Source: a gamma proteobacterium HTCC2207
Lineage (GTDB): Bacteria > Pseudomonadota > Gammaproteobacteria > Pseudomonadales > Porticoccaceae
Reading direction: 5' to 3'
Length of the DNA: 64,000 nt
Assembly (NCBI GenBank): GCA_000153445.1
Contig: CH672400.1
Coordinates: forward strand, 134,782-198,781
Below are positions 26,343 to 35,057 of the stretch, one piece after another. The notes beneath the pieces are model-generated. The model was not told the origin of the DNA and ran no database searches. It saw nothing but the letters and a program-made list of their open reading frames with translations. The translations under genes and the position numbers were made by a program. How positions within the stretch are numbered: position 1 is the stretch's first letter; every line of letters starts with the position of its first letter.

Positions 26343-27131
26343 ATGATCGCCAATGACCCTCTGTGGGACATAATCTGCAGCGAAGCACGCCTCACGGCCT
26401 CTCAAGAGCCCTTGATGAGCGGTTTTTTTGATGCCGCCATTTTGAGTCATCAGAGTTTGGCTCAGGCGCTGTGCTTTAATCTGTCCCAGCAGTTACACAG
26501 CTCGGTGATGTCCGCAGCCGCCATCTCTGAGGTTTTGGCTGAGGCCATGGACAGTGATGACGCAATCTGTGATGCCGCGCGCACTGATATCCGTGCCTGT
26601 TTCGATCGTGACCCAGCCTGCGACAACCATTTTATGCCTATACTTTACTTCAAGGGGTTTCAGGCATTGCAGTTATATAGGGTGGCTCACTGGTTGTGGC
26701 TTCAGGAGCGCAACCATTTGGCGCTCTGTCTACAGAGCCAGATATCCGAAGTATTCGCTGTTGATATTCATCCGGGTGCCAAGATTGGCAGTGGCATTAT
26801 GATTGACCACGCCAGTGGGTTAGTTATAGGTGAAACCGCTATTGTCGGTAACGATGTATCTATTTTGCACTCTGTGACTCTAGGCGGCAGTGGCTGCATT
26901 AAAGGTAGCCGCCATCCAACCATTGGCAATGGCGTGATGATTTCCGCTGGTGCCAAGATCCTTGGCAATGTGTTGATTGGCGATGGCGTAAAAATTGGTG
27001 CCGGTAGTTTGGTGCTTGAGTCGGTGCCGGCCCATGTCACGGTGGCTGGCGTGCCCGCCAAGATTGTCGGCACACCCAGAGAGGCGTCGCCTGCGCTGGA
27101 GATGGATCAGTATCTCAGTGATAGCTCCTAA
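26343..27131 (+). CDS. cysE: Serine O-acetyltransferase (first copy)
   Basis: Makes O-acetylserine, the precursor of cysteine. N-terminal helical domain (1-135) and a left-handed beta-helix of hexapeptide repeats. The catalytic pair lies in DIHPG (D141, H143) and IDHASG (D155, H156), followed by VIGETA, TLGGSG and the cofactor loop GAKILGN. Length 262. AGGAAAG precedes the ATG. A second, diverged copy lies at 36142-36984; this one differs in the N-terminal half and has a different C-terminal tail, the region that governs cysteine feedback and CysK binding. Confidence 0.94.
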   Translation: MIANDPLWDIICSEARLTASQEPLMSGFFDAAILSHQSLAQALCFNLSQQLHSSVMSAAAISEVLAEAMDSDDAICDAARTDIRACFDRDPACDNHFMPILYFKGFQALQLYRVAHWLWLQERNHLALCLQSQISEVFAVDIHPGAKIGSGIMIDHASGLVIGETAIVGNDVSILHSVTLGGSGCIKGSRHPTIGNGVMISAGAKILGNVLIGDGVKIGAGSLVLESVPAHVTVAGVPAKIVGTPREASPALEMDQYLSDSS

Positions 27132-27162
27132 GGCAAGCTCCTAAGGCAAGCTCCTAAGGCAA
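27124..27162. repeat. 13-bp x3 tandem repeat over the cysE stop
   Basis: GCTCCTAAGGCAA is repeated exactly three times from 27124, 27137 and 27150. The first copy contains the cysE stop codon TAA, and each further copy repeats it, though not in the same frame. The sequence continues with GCTAGGA. Confidence 0.93.
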
Positions 27163-27216
27163 GCTAGGACTAAAAGTACGTTAGTTGCACTCCCAATAGA
27201 GCCAGGAGGTTAAATA

Positions 27217-27708
27217 ATGATCGACAAGGATTTGTCCAAAAGTCAGGCTGAGAAAAGTGCCGTAGCCGATCTCTTTGATGTGGTGTTTCGCGGTGAGATT
27301 ACCGAGGGCAGCAGTCTAGAAAAGGTTAAACAGCGGGTTGCGGAAAGTTTTAACCTAGACTCCAGCGCTGCTGAACAGCTATTTTCAGGAACTCCCGTTC
27401 GACTTAAGCGCGGCGTTGATATGATTACCGCTGAGCGCATTCTCAAGCGGCTGAGTGATGCCGGTGCAGTCGCGATCATAGTCCCCAATTCAACAGAGCC
27501 TGAGTCTGCTCAGCAAAACCCATTATCCCTAGCGCCCCTGGGCAGTGATGTTACGGATAGCGCTGAAAAGGGAGGGGCCCAGGCAGTATTTTCTGCTTCG
27601 CTGGATCACCTCAGTCTCGAGCCTGTTGGAACCAGTATGGTTAAAGAGACTGAAATACCGTCGACTAAAACTCCCAATCTTGATACCTCAAAATTCTCAC
27701 TAGAGTAG
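27217..27708 (+). CDS. Uncharacterised small protein
   Basis: A 163-residue soluble protein with a very strong ribosome binding site (AGGAGG). Residues 17-90 form a compact alpha/beta-looking domain (FDVVFRGEITEGSSLEKVKQ, LFSGTPVRLKRGVD, AERILKRLSDAGAVAIIV). I have seen this pattern as an N-terminal module of other gammaproteobacterial proteins, where it has no named function. The C-terminal half is Ser/Thr/Pro-rich and probably disordered. It follows cysE and meets the YtjB-like gene head-to-tail end. Function unknown. Confidence 0.65.
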   Translation: MIDKDLSKSQAEKSAVADLFDVVFRGEITEGSSLEKVKQRVAESFNLDSSAAEQLFSGTPVRLKRGVDMITAERILKRLSDAGAVAIIVPNSTEPESAQQNPLSLAPLGSDVTDSAEKGGAQAVFSASLDHLSLEPVGTSMVKETEIPSTKTPNLDTSKFSLE

Positions 27709-27720
27709 TCTAAAGAACCC

Positions 27721-28920
27721 TTAGAGACAGATCGTGGCCAAATGTTGGATCTGTTTTTCGAGTAGCATTTGGCGCCCCTCAGGAAAACCCTGCAAGACAA
27801 AACAATTCTCTTTAAAGGGCAGAAAGCGAGCAATCGACGATAGCTGCTCAATATCAAACTCTGCCGATTGCACAGCAATTGCGCCTTTATCAAGATCATC
27901 GGCCAGGCTTGCGGTAGCGCTCTTCAGTTTGTCGAGGCCCTCGTGGTGGCGGAACAATGGTGCAGAGGGGATGTTGTCGCTGCAAAGTGCCCAGCAGATA
28001 TCTAAATCAATACCCAGTTCTTCCGAGAGCCGCTCGAGTACCTGTTGCAGAGAGTAGATCGCCATCAGGCATATCAGCAGGTGCTGTTTCGACACTTGAG
28101 TCGAGCGAATATAAAAGTTGATGCTGCCGCTGCCACCTTCAATACGCTGGCCGGCGTAGAGTTCTAAGGTTCGCAATGTGCAGTAGTCAATTTTTTCAAA
28201 TAGCTGGGTCAGATTCTGACGGTTGAGTTGACTCTCGAGACGGTGTCGATTTTTGATTGTCGCGGTAATCAGTGAGCAGTAATAACCAGTATCCGATAGC
28301 CCTTCATCACTGCTTTTCGATAGCAGTGGCTGCAGGCGCAGTTCTAATGAGGCCATTTCATCATCTAGACTCTCAGAGCTGCCGGGCAGGCGATTGGTGA
28401 GCATTCGCAGGCGTCGGGAAAGTTGCTCTGCAAAGCGGAAGCAACCATAGCTGCTAAGCAGGGTGAAAACTGCCCACAGCATTAACCAGTTGCTGACCAC
28501 CTGACTATGACGCTGTTGGATCGCTCGACTGTCGATGCTGATCAGGACTTTGCCGGCCTGAGTTTCCTGAAGTGCAATATTGCGACTGAAACTGATGGGG
28601 ATGGACGTCTCTGGTGCCGGTTTTTTACTCTGAGCTATCAGCTGGCCGCCGATATCATAGACGCTGGCATCGAGGATGATTCGGTCTTCGGCAACATTCT
28701 GCAGAGCCACCTGAATACTGATGCTGTCGCCATTAAACAGGGGGCCGCGAACCAGTTCGACCAGTTGATTAATGGTCAGATCGCCTTTTTCTTGCAGCGT
28801 TTCTTGGCTTAACTGGCTGGCGTAACTGGAAAGAAGCGCCCAGCCAAACAGGCCGAAAATCAGGCAGGCGGACAGTACCAGCGCGGGTAGTTTTTTAGCC
28901 AGAGAGTATTGGCGATGCAT
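27721..28920 (-). CDS. YtjB (Smp)-like membrane protein with extra C-terminal domain
   Basis: A 399-residue protein with two membrane helices (about 11-32 and 140-160) flanking a periplasmic domain whose RIILDASVYDIGGQLIAQSKK and GKVLISIDSRAI match E. coli YtjB, the product next to serB. E. coli YtjB is only about 214 residues; here about 230 more cytoplasmic residues follow, with hydrophobic beta/alpha character (HLLICLMAIYSLQQVLERL). Their layout faintly recalls a degenerate nucleotide-cyclase fold, which is only a guess. Divergent from serB, as in E. coli and Pseudomonas. AAGGA precedes the ATG. Confidence 0.7.
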   Translation of the reverse strand: MHRQYSLAKKLPALVLSACLIFGLFGWALLSSYASQLSQETLQEKGDLTINQLVELVRGPLFNGDSISIQVALQNVAEDRIILDASVYDIGGQLIAQSKKPAPETSIPISFSRNIALQETQAGKVLISIDSRAIQQRHSQVVSNWLMLWAVFTLLSSYGCFRFAEQLSRRLRMLTNRLPGSSESLDDEMASLELRLQPLLSKSSDEGLSDTGYYCSLITATIKNRHRLESQLNRQNLTQLFEKIDYCTLRTLELYAGQRIEGGSGSINFYIRSTQVSKQHLLICLMAIYSLQQVLERLSEELGIDLDICWALCSDNIPSAPLFRHHEGLDKLKSATASLADDLDKGAIAVQSAEFDIEQLSSIARFLPFKENCFVLQGFPEGRQMLLEKQIQHLATICL

Positions 28921-29028
28921 CCCGAAGTCCTTGAAGAGTGCCTGATTGAAATTTAATTGCTGCGCATTCTATCCTATTGCTCAGGCTTTTATATAATAGC
29001 GCCCTTAAAATAACTATGGCCACAATCT

Positions 29029-30249
29029 GTGAAAGAACTATTTCTGATAAATGTGTGGGGGCAAGACAAGCCAGGTGTCACGCGAGTTGTTACTGAGGTG
29101 TTGTCGACCTTCGAGGTCACCGTGCTAGATATAGGTCAGGCGGTGATTCACGATCAGCTCAATCTGGGCATTCTCGCCGCAGTGCCAGCCGGCAAAGATT
29201 CTGAGGCTCTAGTCAAAGCTGTGCAGCGCGGTCTGCTGGCTTTAGAAATACAGGTGATGTTCTCGCCAATCACTGAACAGCGCTATCAAAGCTGGGTCGC
29301 TCAGCAGGGTAAGGCGCGCTATATAGTGACATTGTTGGCCCGAAAAATTGAGCCTCAGCATTTGGCTGCTGTAGCCACAGTAACCAGTGAATATGACCTC
29401 AATATTGACAAGATTGTGCGCCTCTCAGGGCGGATGGAGCTGGATGAAAGTGAGGATTTGGGACGTGCCTGTGTGGAATTCTCCGTGCGGGGTGAGCCCA
29501 AGGATGCAGTGCAGTTTAAGAGTGCGCTACTGGAGCTGGCCAGTCATTTCGATATTGATATTGCCTATCAAGAAGATAATATTTTCCGTCGCAATCGCCG
29601 TCTAGTGGTATTCGATATGGATTCCACGCTGATCGATGCCGAGGTGATCGATGAATTGGCCCATGAGGCAGGTGTTGGCGATCAGGTCGCCGCCATTACC
29701 GAAGCGGCAATGCAGGGGGAGATCGATTTTAAATCCAGCTTTACTCAGCGCATGGCATTGCTCAAGGGGTTGGATGCCAGTGTTCTGCAATCTGTGGCCG
29801 AGCGACTGCGCTTAAATGAAGGCGCTGAACATCTTATCTCGACGCTGAAAAAACTCGGTTTTAAAACCGCCATTGTCTCTGGTGGTTTTACCTTTTTTGG
29901 TGAGTATCTTCAGCAGCGTCTGGGCGTGGACTATGTCTATGCCAATCAGCTGGATATAGACGATGGGCAGGTTACAGGAAGGGTTACGGGAGAAATTATT
30001 GACGGGCAGCGCAAGGCCGAGTTATTGCGTGAAATCGCCGAGCGCGAAGGTCTCATGCTACAGCAGGTGATTGCTGTGGGGGACGGAGCCAATGACTTGC
30101 CCATGCTCAGCATTGCGGGTCTCGGTATTGCTTTTCGCGCCAAGCCCTTAGTCAAGGCCTCCGCGAAGCAATCGATTTCCAATCTGGGCTTAGATGGCAT
30201 TCTCTACCTGCTTGGCTACAGTGATAAAGATACGCTTATTCTCGATTGA
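29029..30249 (+). CDS. serB: Phosphoserine phosphatase SerB with double ACT-type N-terminus
   Basis: Last step of serine synthesis. Two ACT-like regulatory domains (about 1-90 and 95-180) precede a HAD phosphatase: catalytic VFDMDSTLIDAE, the IVSGGFTFF threonine/serine motif, and VGDGANDLPML. Length 406 equals the two-ACT Pseudomonas form, longer than E. coli SerB. Start is GTG at 29029; no in-frame ATG is closer. A TATAAT lies at 28992-28997, though without a good -35. Neighbours (ytjB-like divergent, fimX-like convergent) follow the P. aeruginosa order. Confidence 0.96.
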   Translation: MKELFLINVWGQDKPGVTRVVTEVLSTFEVTVLDIGQAVIHDQLNLGILAAVPAGKDSEALVKAVQRGLLALEIQVMFSPITEQRYQSWVAQQGKARYIVTLLARKIEPQHLAAVATVTSEYDLNIDKIVRLSGRMELDESEDLGRACVEFSVRGEPKDAVQFKSALLELASHFDIDIAYQEDNIFRRNRRLVVFDMDSTLIDAEVIDELAHEAGVGDQVAAITEAAMQGEIDFKSSFTQRMALLKGLDASVLQSVAERLRLNEGAEHLISTLKKLGFKTAIVSGGFTFFGEYLQQRLGVDYVYANQLDIDDGQVTGRVTGEIIDGQRKAELLREIAEREGLMLQQVIAVGDGANDLPMLSIAGLGIAFRAKPLVKASAKQSISNLGLDGILYLLGYSDKDTLILD

Positions 30250-30289
30250 GGCCTGCAACGAGGCGCGGCTAGAGCGAAGCCGGTCAATA

Positions 30290-32428
30290 TCAGGGCCCCT
30301 CTGAGAAATCATAGTCCATGGTAAATGATGGCTTGTTGATATAGTGGCCCTGAATATATTGCACACCCTGCTGCCAGAGTATGGGAATAATGGTCGCCGT
30401 CTCTACAAAGGGCACGATCACATCGACCCCAGTTCCGGCCATGCCGGCGATAATCTCCTGGAATTCTTCTTTCCCTTTGGCGGCCTTTTGTTGAGTGGCT
30501 TTTTCATTGGCAGCTTTGTCATGAGCAGCTTTGCCTTGACCTGCACCGGCCAGTTTCTCAACAATCAGGCGGTCGACTTTAACAAAGTCAGCCTTGATTC
30601 GTTCCAGGGTTTTAAGTGGGTTGATAGCGAGTCCGAAGTTGCTGATGCCTACCTGCCCCTGAGCTTTTTTCATCTCCTCACAGAGTGCCGCAGCTTGGTT
30701 GAGATAGCGTACGGCATCGTTTTCGCGGAACTGAAAAATTAATGCGTTGGCAGGCAACTTTGAATCACTCAAGGCTTTTTGAAGCCAGGGCAAAAAATCA
30801 CTGCCGGCAAATGATTGGGCGCTGATATTAATAAACAGCTGGGTTTCAGGATTGGTCTTCAGCTTCTCGGTTAGAGCGTCGAGCGCCTGGCCTATTACCC
30901 AGCGATCCACTTCTGCGGCAATCTCGGATTTAAATAGGTTAGTAATAAAGTCCTCGGGTATTTCGCTGGCTGGAATATCTTTTTTAACACCCAAAATTAC
31001 TTCGTAGTATTCTTTGCCGCTGCCACCATCTATCAGCGCGACTATGGGTTGATAGCGAATCGAGAAAGCACCTTTACTGAGCAGGTTTTTAGCGGTGATA
31101 ACCACTGCCTCAGCTTTTGAGATATCGTCGGAGTGAATATCTGGAATATAGAATTTGGCGCCATTGCCGAGACTATTCTCTTCACGTAACTGCGCTATAG
31201 CTTCTTCACTGCGCTCGAGACCGCGCTCAACCGAGGGCACATTTTCATTCAGGCCGGTGACACCGATTGAGGTGGTCAGCGAGAAGGTTTCATTGTCTAT
31301 ATCAAACACCTGCTGGCCGATCTGCTGGCAGATGTTCTCCGCCAGTTCCACCACCTTTTCTTCCGCTGTATCCGGAAGCACTATGACAAAACAGTTTTCT
31401 GAGATCCTGCCGCAGTCGAGATTGTGGTCAAACAGCTGAACAATAAACATTACCAGTGAGTGGGCAATCTTTTCGGCTTTGGCTATGCCCAAGTCTTCCT
31501 TCAGCTGGGTAAATCGATCTGCTTGGATATTCAGTAACATGCAATCTTGACCACTTTGCACTGAGCGACTGATTCCTCGACTAATCAGTTCATAGACCAG
31601 ATGCGGTTGAATGGCACTGTATTCGGTGGTTTTCTGCTGCTCGCTATGATCGATGTTGGCATCAAACAGTTTGTCCTTATTAATCGTAAACTGCAGTGCT
31701 GGTTCAGCGTCGTATTGAATCTGGTGAATCTCCAGAAACGCATCACTCTCCTTGCCATCTGCGTCGACGGTTTTGATTACAGCTTCAAAAGGCATCAGTT
31801 CATCGGCGCTATCCAGAGGTACCATATAGGCCTTAAGCTTCTCTCGATCCCTGGCGCCTATATTGTCTATAACCGGCATGCAGAGCATTTCCTCCACATC
31901 ACTAAAGCCGAAAATACTGGCGCAGGCATCATTGCCATAGACATAGGCGCCCTCTTTGACGATCGCGATGGGAAGGCGTGAAATATTCATCAGATGCTGG
32001 GCGCGCTTTTCAGCGACAGATAGTTTGCGCTCCCATTCCCGCGATTGGCGGCGCTCATACACGCCGCGTAACGAACGCTGGACAACCTTAATTAAATGCT
32101 GATCTTGATCTTCCACCACAACATCAACCGCACCAAGACGCAGACCTTCGATAACCTTTTCAGGGTTATATTCTTGATTGATTAAGATAACCGGTAGATC
32201 CCTCTCGGCCCGGCGAATACGCTGGAAAATATTTTGCGTCGGAATCCTGCTGTAATCTTGGGCGGCAAGTAATAGGTCCCAGTTGCGCATGGAGATGGTT
32301 TTTTGCAGCTGTTCTTCATCGGTTGCCAGTTTAGCTTCGACGACGAAATCGGCGCTGCGCAAAATACTGATAAAACGATTGGCTTCGTCGTTTGATTTAT
32401 CGACGATTAAAATGTGCAGATGGTTCAT
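30290..32428 (-). CDS. fimX: FimX-like degenerate REC-PAS-GGDEF-EAL protein
   Basis: A 712-residue c-di-GMP receptor candidate. Domains: receiver-like (1-120) lacking the phosphoacceptor Asp (A55-A56 in its place), PAS (about 143-250), GGDEF (about 280-430) whose active motif is replaced by CGRISENCF at 339-347, and EAL (about 437-705). The EAL signature is E476-V-I-L and the DDFG motif is S-N-F-G (596-599), so catalysis is unlikely, as in P. aeruginosa FimX, which binds c-di-GMP and controls type IV pilus assembly. An Ala/Lys-rich insertion (628-655) splits the EAL domain. Location next to serB matches fimX of P. aeruginosa. Confidence 0.85.
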   Translation of the reverse strand: MNHLHILIVDKSNDEANRFISILRSADFVVEAKLATDEEQLQKTISMRNWDLLLAAQDYSRIPTQNIFQRIRRAERDLPVILINQEYNPEKVIEGLRLGAVDVVVEDQDQHLIKVVQRSLRGVYERRQSREWERKLSVAEKRAQHLMNISRLPIAIVKEGAYVYGNDACASIFGFSDVEEMLCMPVIDNIGARDREKLKAYMVPLDSADELMPFEAVIKTVDADGKESDAFLEIHQIQYDAEPALQFTINKDKLFDANIDHSEQQKTTEYSAIQPHLVYELISRGISRSVQSGQDCMLLNIQADRFTQLKEDLGIAKAEKIAHSLVMFIVQLFDHNLDCGRISENCFVIVLPDTAEEKVVELAENICQQIGQQVFDIDNETFSLTTSIGVTGLNENVPSVERGLERSEEAIAQLREENSLGNGAKFYIPDIHSDDISKAEAVVITAKNLLSKGAFSIRYQPIVALIDGGSGKEYYEVILGVKKDIPASEIPEDFITNLFKSEIAAEVDRWVIGQALDALTEKLKTNPETQLFINISAQSFAGSDFLPWLQKALSDSKLPANALIFQFRENDAVRYLNQAAALCEEMKKAQGQVGISNFGLAINPLKTLERIKADFVKVDRLIVEKLAGAGQGKAAHDKAANEKATQQKAAKGKEEFQEIIAGMAGTGVDVIVPFVETATIIPILWQQGVQYIQGHYINKPSFTMDYDFSEGP

Positions 32429-32463
32429 CTGAACGCATAAAGTTATTTCTTCCTTGGGGTTTT

Positions 32464-32526
32464 AATAAGCTCTTAATAAAAAACCTTAATAAAAAGCTCT
32501 TAATAAAAAAGCGCCTAATAAAAAAA
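32464..32526. repeat. A-rich direct repeats upstream of the fimX-like gene
   Basis: CTTAATAAAAA-type elements begin at 32472, 32485, 32499 and 32515, that is with spacings of 13, 14 and 16 bases, separated by GC-containing links (AGCT, AGCGC). The array lies between the start of fimX and the remains of the PilZ-type gene, in what should be the fimX leader or promoter. Confidence 0.7.
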
Positions 32527-32537
32527 TGTTTAAAAAA

Positions 32538-34191
32538 TCAGCAAAAGACTATTTTAAAGTGCGATAAATGTTCTGTGGTTTCCAATTCCTCCTCGATAAT
32601 GGCGGAGCTCTGTTGCAGTGGGGTTAGCACAAAGATTTTAGCGTTTTTAGTGTAGCGTAGCAGCGGGCATAACAATGTGACGCCTTCGCTGAGATCTCGT
32701 TTTTGTGACAGCAATATAGCCTGCATAAATTGGTATTCAGAGTTAGGGCCTCGGGGCTTGATGCGAATAGCGGCTGGGCCGCAGTGGCGAGCGGGAAACT
32801 GTACTCCGCAGATGCTGTAAAGGGCGGGGGAGATGTTTTTTCAGCGCACAATTCCTGCCATCCATTTGTTCGCTTCTCGGGTGCGATCAGCTCTCCTGGT
32901 TGCAGCTGTGCTTTTTTATCATTTAACTCGATGCAGGCACCATTGAGGCTGACATCTTTACGCAGTGCTTGAATCACTTTTAGACGACTATTTTTAGTCC
33001 CTATTGGCATGTAGATAACTGGGTCATCCGGATGGCTGTCGAGGTTTTCAAATGCTGTGCCCCAAACATCATCTATTCGTTTGATGCTGGATCCCTGGTT
33101 ATTTTTGTTGGCGGCTGTTGCCCGCAGAGGCGCAGAAAATTATCGAAACTATCGGTTTTTGATAGCATGCACAGGGTTGCTGTGAAGCCCTGTGTTACCG
33201 AGAGTTGCGCCTGATCCTTGATGTGTGTCTCACGGCGCTTAAGCTTTTCTCCCCACTGTTTGATCAGGTCGCCTATAACTCGGCGCGAGGCCCGGTCGGA
33301 AAATAAGCGGTCTGAATTGTCGCGAATAATGTCTTTTAAAAAAGCCACCAAATGAGAGGTGTCGAGAATAATATGTCCTTGATGGTTGTCACCCTTATGC
33401 GCGTAGACAGTCCCGTGATTTGTCGATGGGTCTACTGCAAAAAGCCCCTGCGCATTGCCTCTGTGGAGCTCGGCGAGAGAGGACCAAAATTCCAGTTCAC
33501 TGTAGACAAAGCGCAGCTCGTAATTGGAAACGTGATGGGGTCTGGTGCTGCTAAAAAGCAGGAGTTTTATATAGACTTTTTTGATTGAACTGTTGATACC
33601 CAGATTGTCAGGCATATTTTTACTTGCAACCCCAAGCTGCTCAGCGAGCAAGCAGAGGGCGTGCAATTCGCGCCAATAAAAGCTTGGCTGTTGTAGGTAA
33701 TGACTAAAGCTGTTGAGTTGAATTCTTGCCAGCAGGTGACAGGCGGCAAGGATGCACTAAGCTAAATGGCCGCCTTTGCTGGTTTGCTTTGGATTTGCTG
33801 GGAGCTCGCCCCCAAGCTGGTAGATAACCAGTTTATAGCCCTCAAAAAGACGTCGGACCAGTGATTGACCCAGGGATATAGCCTTGGCTGTAGACTGGTT
33901 TAGTGGGTTCTGTAAGAGACCTTCGGTGGATCTAATAATCGCTGGGTTTAGGCTGTCGAGAATAGCCATTTTTATCTCTGGCGGGTTATTTGATCCTATT
34001 GCCGATGGCAGAATCCGATAGAGTTCCATGGCGTTGTTGGCATAGTTGGTCGCCGACAGATTGTTGATAAACTGTTCAGCTGAGGCTTTGCTCCGTATTC
34101 GCTGATTGATATCTGCTGCTAGGTTGTCTGCGATAGAAGGTTTTAGAATACTCAGCAGGGCTGCAATATTATGGTTTGAAGCAGGGCTCAT
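32538..34191 (-). pseudogene. Disrupted PilZ-domain protein gene
   Basis: One ancestral gene of about 550 codons can be followed across three frames. From ATG at 34191 it reads 144 residues to TAG at 33757-33759, then continues in the same frame (LARIQLNSFSHYLQQ, SFYWRELHALCLLAEQLG, LLFSSTRPHH) to about 33105. There the frame shifts, next to a run of five A (T on the plus strand, 33102-33106), into GSSIKRIDDVWGTAFENLD and the PilZ signature RKDVSLNGACIEL with GELIA. A second shift near 32877-32886 leads to REANKWMAGIVR, then TGA at 32841-32843 where the family has Trp, and on to the stop at 32538. Two shifts and two nonsense codons mean it is inactive, unless the assembly is faulty. Confidence 0.82.
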
Positions 34192-34415
34192 AAAGGTTAG
34201 CCTGAAAAACGTTGAGGTTGGATTTTCAAAAAGAGGCTCTATTTATCCTTTGATATGCCCCTAAGTGTAGTCAACTTTTTCTACTAGCTCGGCAATTCAA
34301 TGACAGTCAAATTTAAGTCAGGCAATAATTTTCCCAGCGGTGCCACAAACTCCTCAACTGAAGCGGAAGTTCGGGTATCATATCGGCCTTTTTAGATAAT
34401 CGAGAACCCAAGCCA

Positions 34416-34988
34416 ATGTCAAACTACTCTACCAATGAATTTCGCTCCGGACTAAAGGTCATGCTCGATGGAGACCCCTGTTCAATCTTGGATAATGAGC
34501 TGGTAAAGCCAGGCAAAGGCCAGGCATTTAATCGCGTTAAATTGCGCAACCTGAAGACGGGTCGGGTATTGGAAAAGACGTTTAAATCCGGTGAGCAACT
34601 AGAGGCGGCTGACGTTATGGATACTGATATGCAGTATCTCTATAACGATGGCGACTTTTGGTGCTTTATGGAGCCCGATACTTTTGAGCAACATCAGGCC
34701 ACCGAGAATGCAGTAGGCGATGCGCTGATGTGGTTGAGTGAGCAGGATACCTGTGTGGTGACTCTGTTTAATGGCGTTCCTCTGTCGGTGACACCACCGA
34801 ATCATGTAGAGCTGGAGATTGTTGAAACCGATCCGGGTCTGCGCGGTGATACGGCTCAGGGTGGCAGTAAGCCTGCTAAGCTGGTCACTGGTGCCGTGGT
34901 AAAAGTACCGCTGTTTCTGGATCAAGGTGAGATTATCCGTGTCGATACTCGCACCGGTGAATATCAGGGCCGCGTCAGCGCCAAATAA
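34416..34988 (+). CDS. efp: Elongation factor P
   Basis: Relieves ribosome stalling at proline runs. The 190-residue protein has the three-domain EF-P layout. The tip residue is Lys34 in VKPGKGQAF, which is the site for beta-lysylation by EpmA, whose gene follows. Pseudomonas EF-P has arginine at this position (EarP system), so this organism uses the E. coli-type lysine modification. The first step enzyme EpmB is not in the window. No gene lies in the 224 bases upstream. Confidence 0.97.
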   Translation: MSNYSTNEFRSGLKVMLDGDPCSILDNELVKPGKGQAFNRVKLRNLKTGRVLEKTFKSGEQLEAADVMDTDMQYLYNDGDFWCFMEPDTFEQHQATENAVGDALMWLSEQDTCVVTLFNGVPLSVTPPNHVELEIVETDPGLRGDTAQGGSKPAKLVTGAVVKVPLFLDQGEIIRVDTRTGEYQGRVSAK

Positions 34989-35016
34989 GGTCTTGAGTCA
35001 GCCCTTGGGTTTGAAG

Positions 35017-35057
35017 TGAAAGGCTTGCAGTGGAAGGCTTGTAATGGAAGGCTCAAA
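35017..35057. repeat. 14-bp tandem repeat, about three copies, before epmA
   Basis: TGAAAGGCTTGCAG (35017), TGGAAGGCTTGTAA (35031) and TGGAAGGCTCAAA (35045) follow one another, ending at the epmA start codon. Each copy carries GGAAGG, so the array also supplies the ribosome binding site of epmA. Confidence 0.8.

Noticed and set aside
32624-33010. Independent 128-residue protein
   Set aside because: It is one fragment of the broken PilZ-type gene; its last part is out of the family frame and the downstream frame carries the real C-terminus.
33757-34191. Separate 144-residue gene
   Set aside because: The frame continues directly after the TAG with matching family sequence, so it is the N-terminal piece of the pseudogene.
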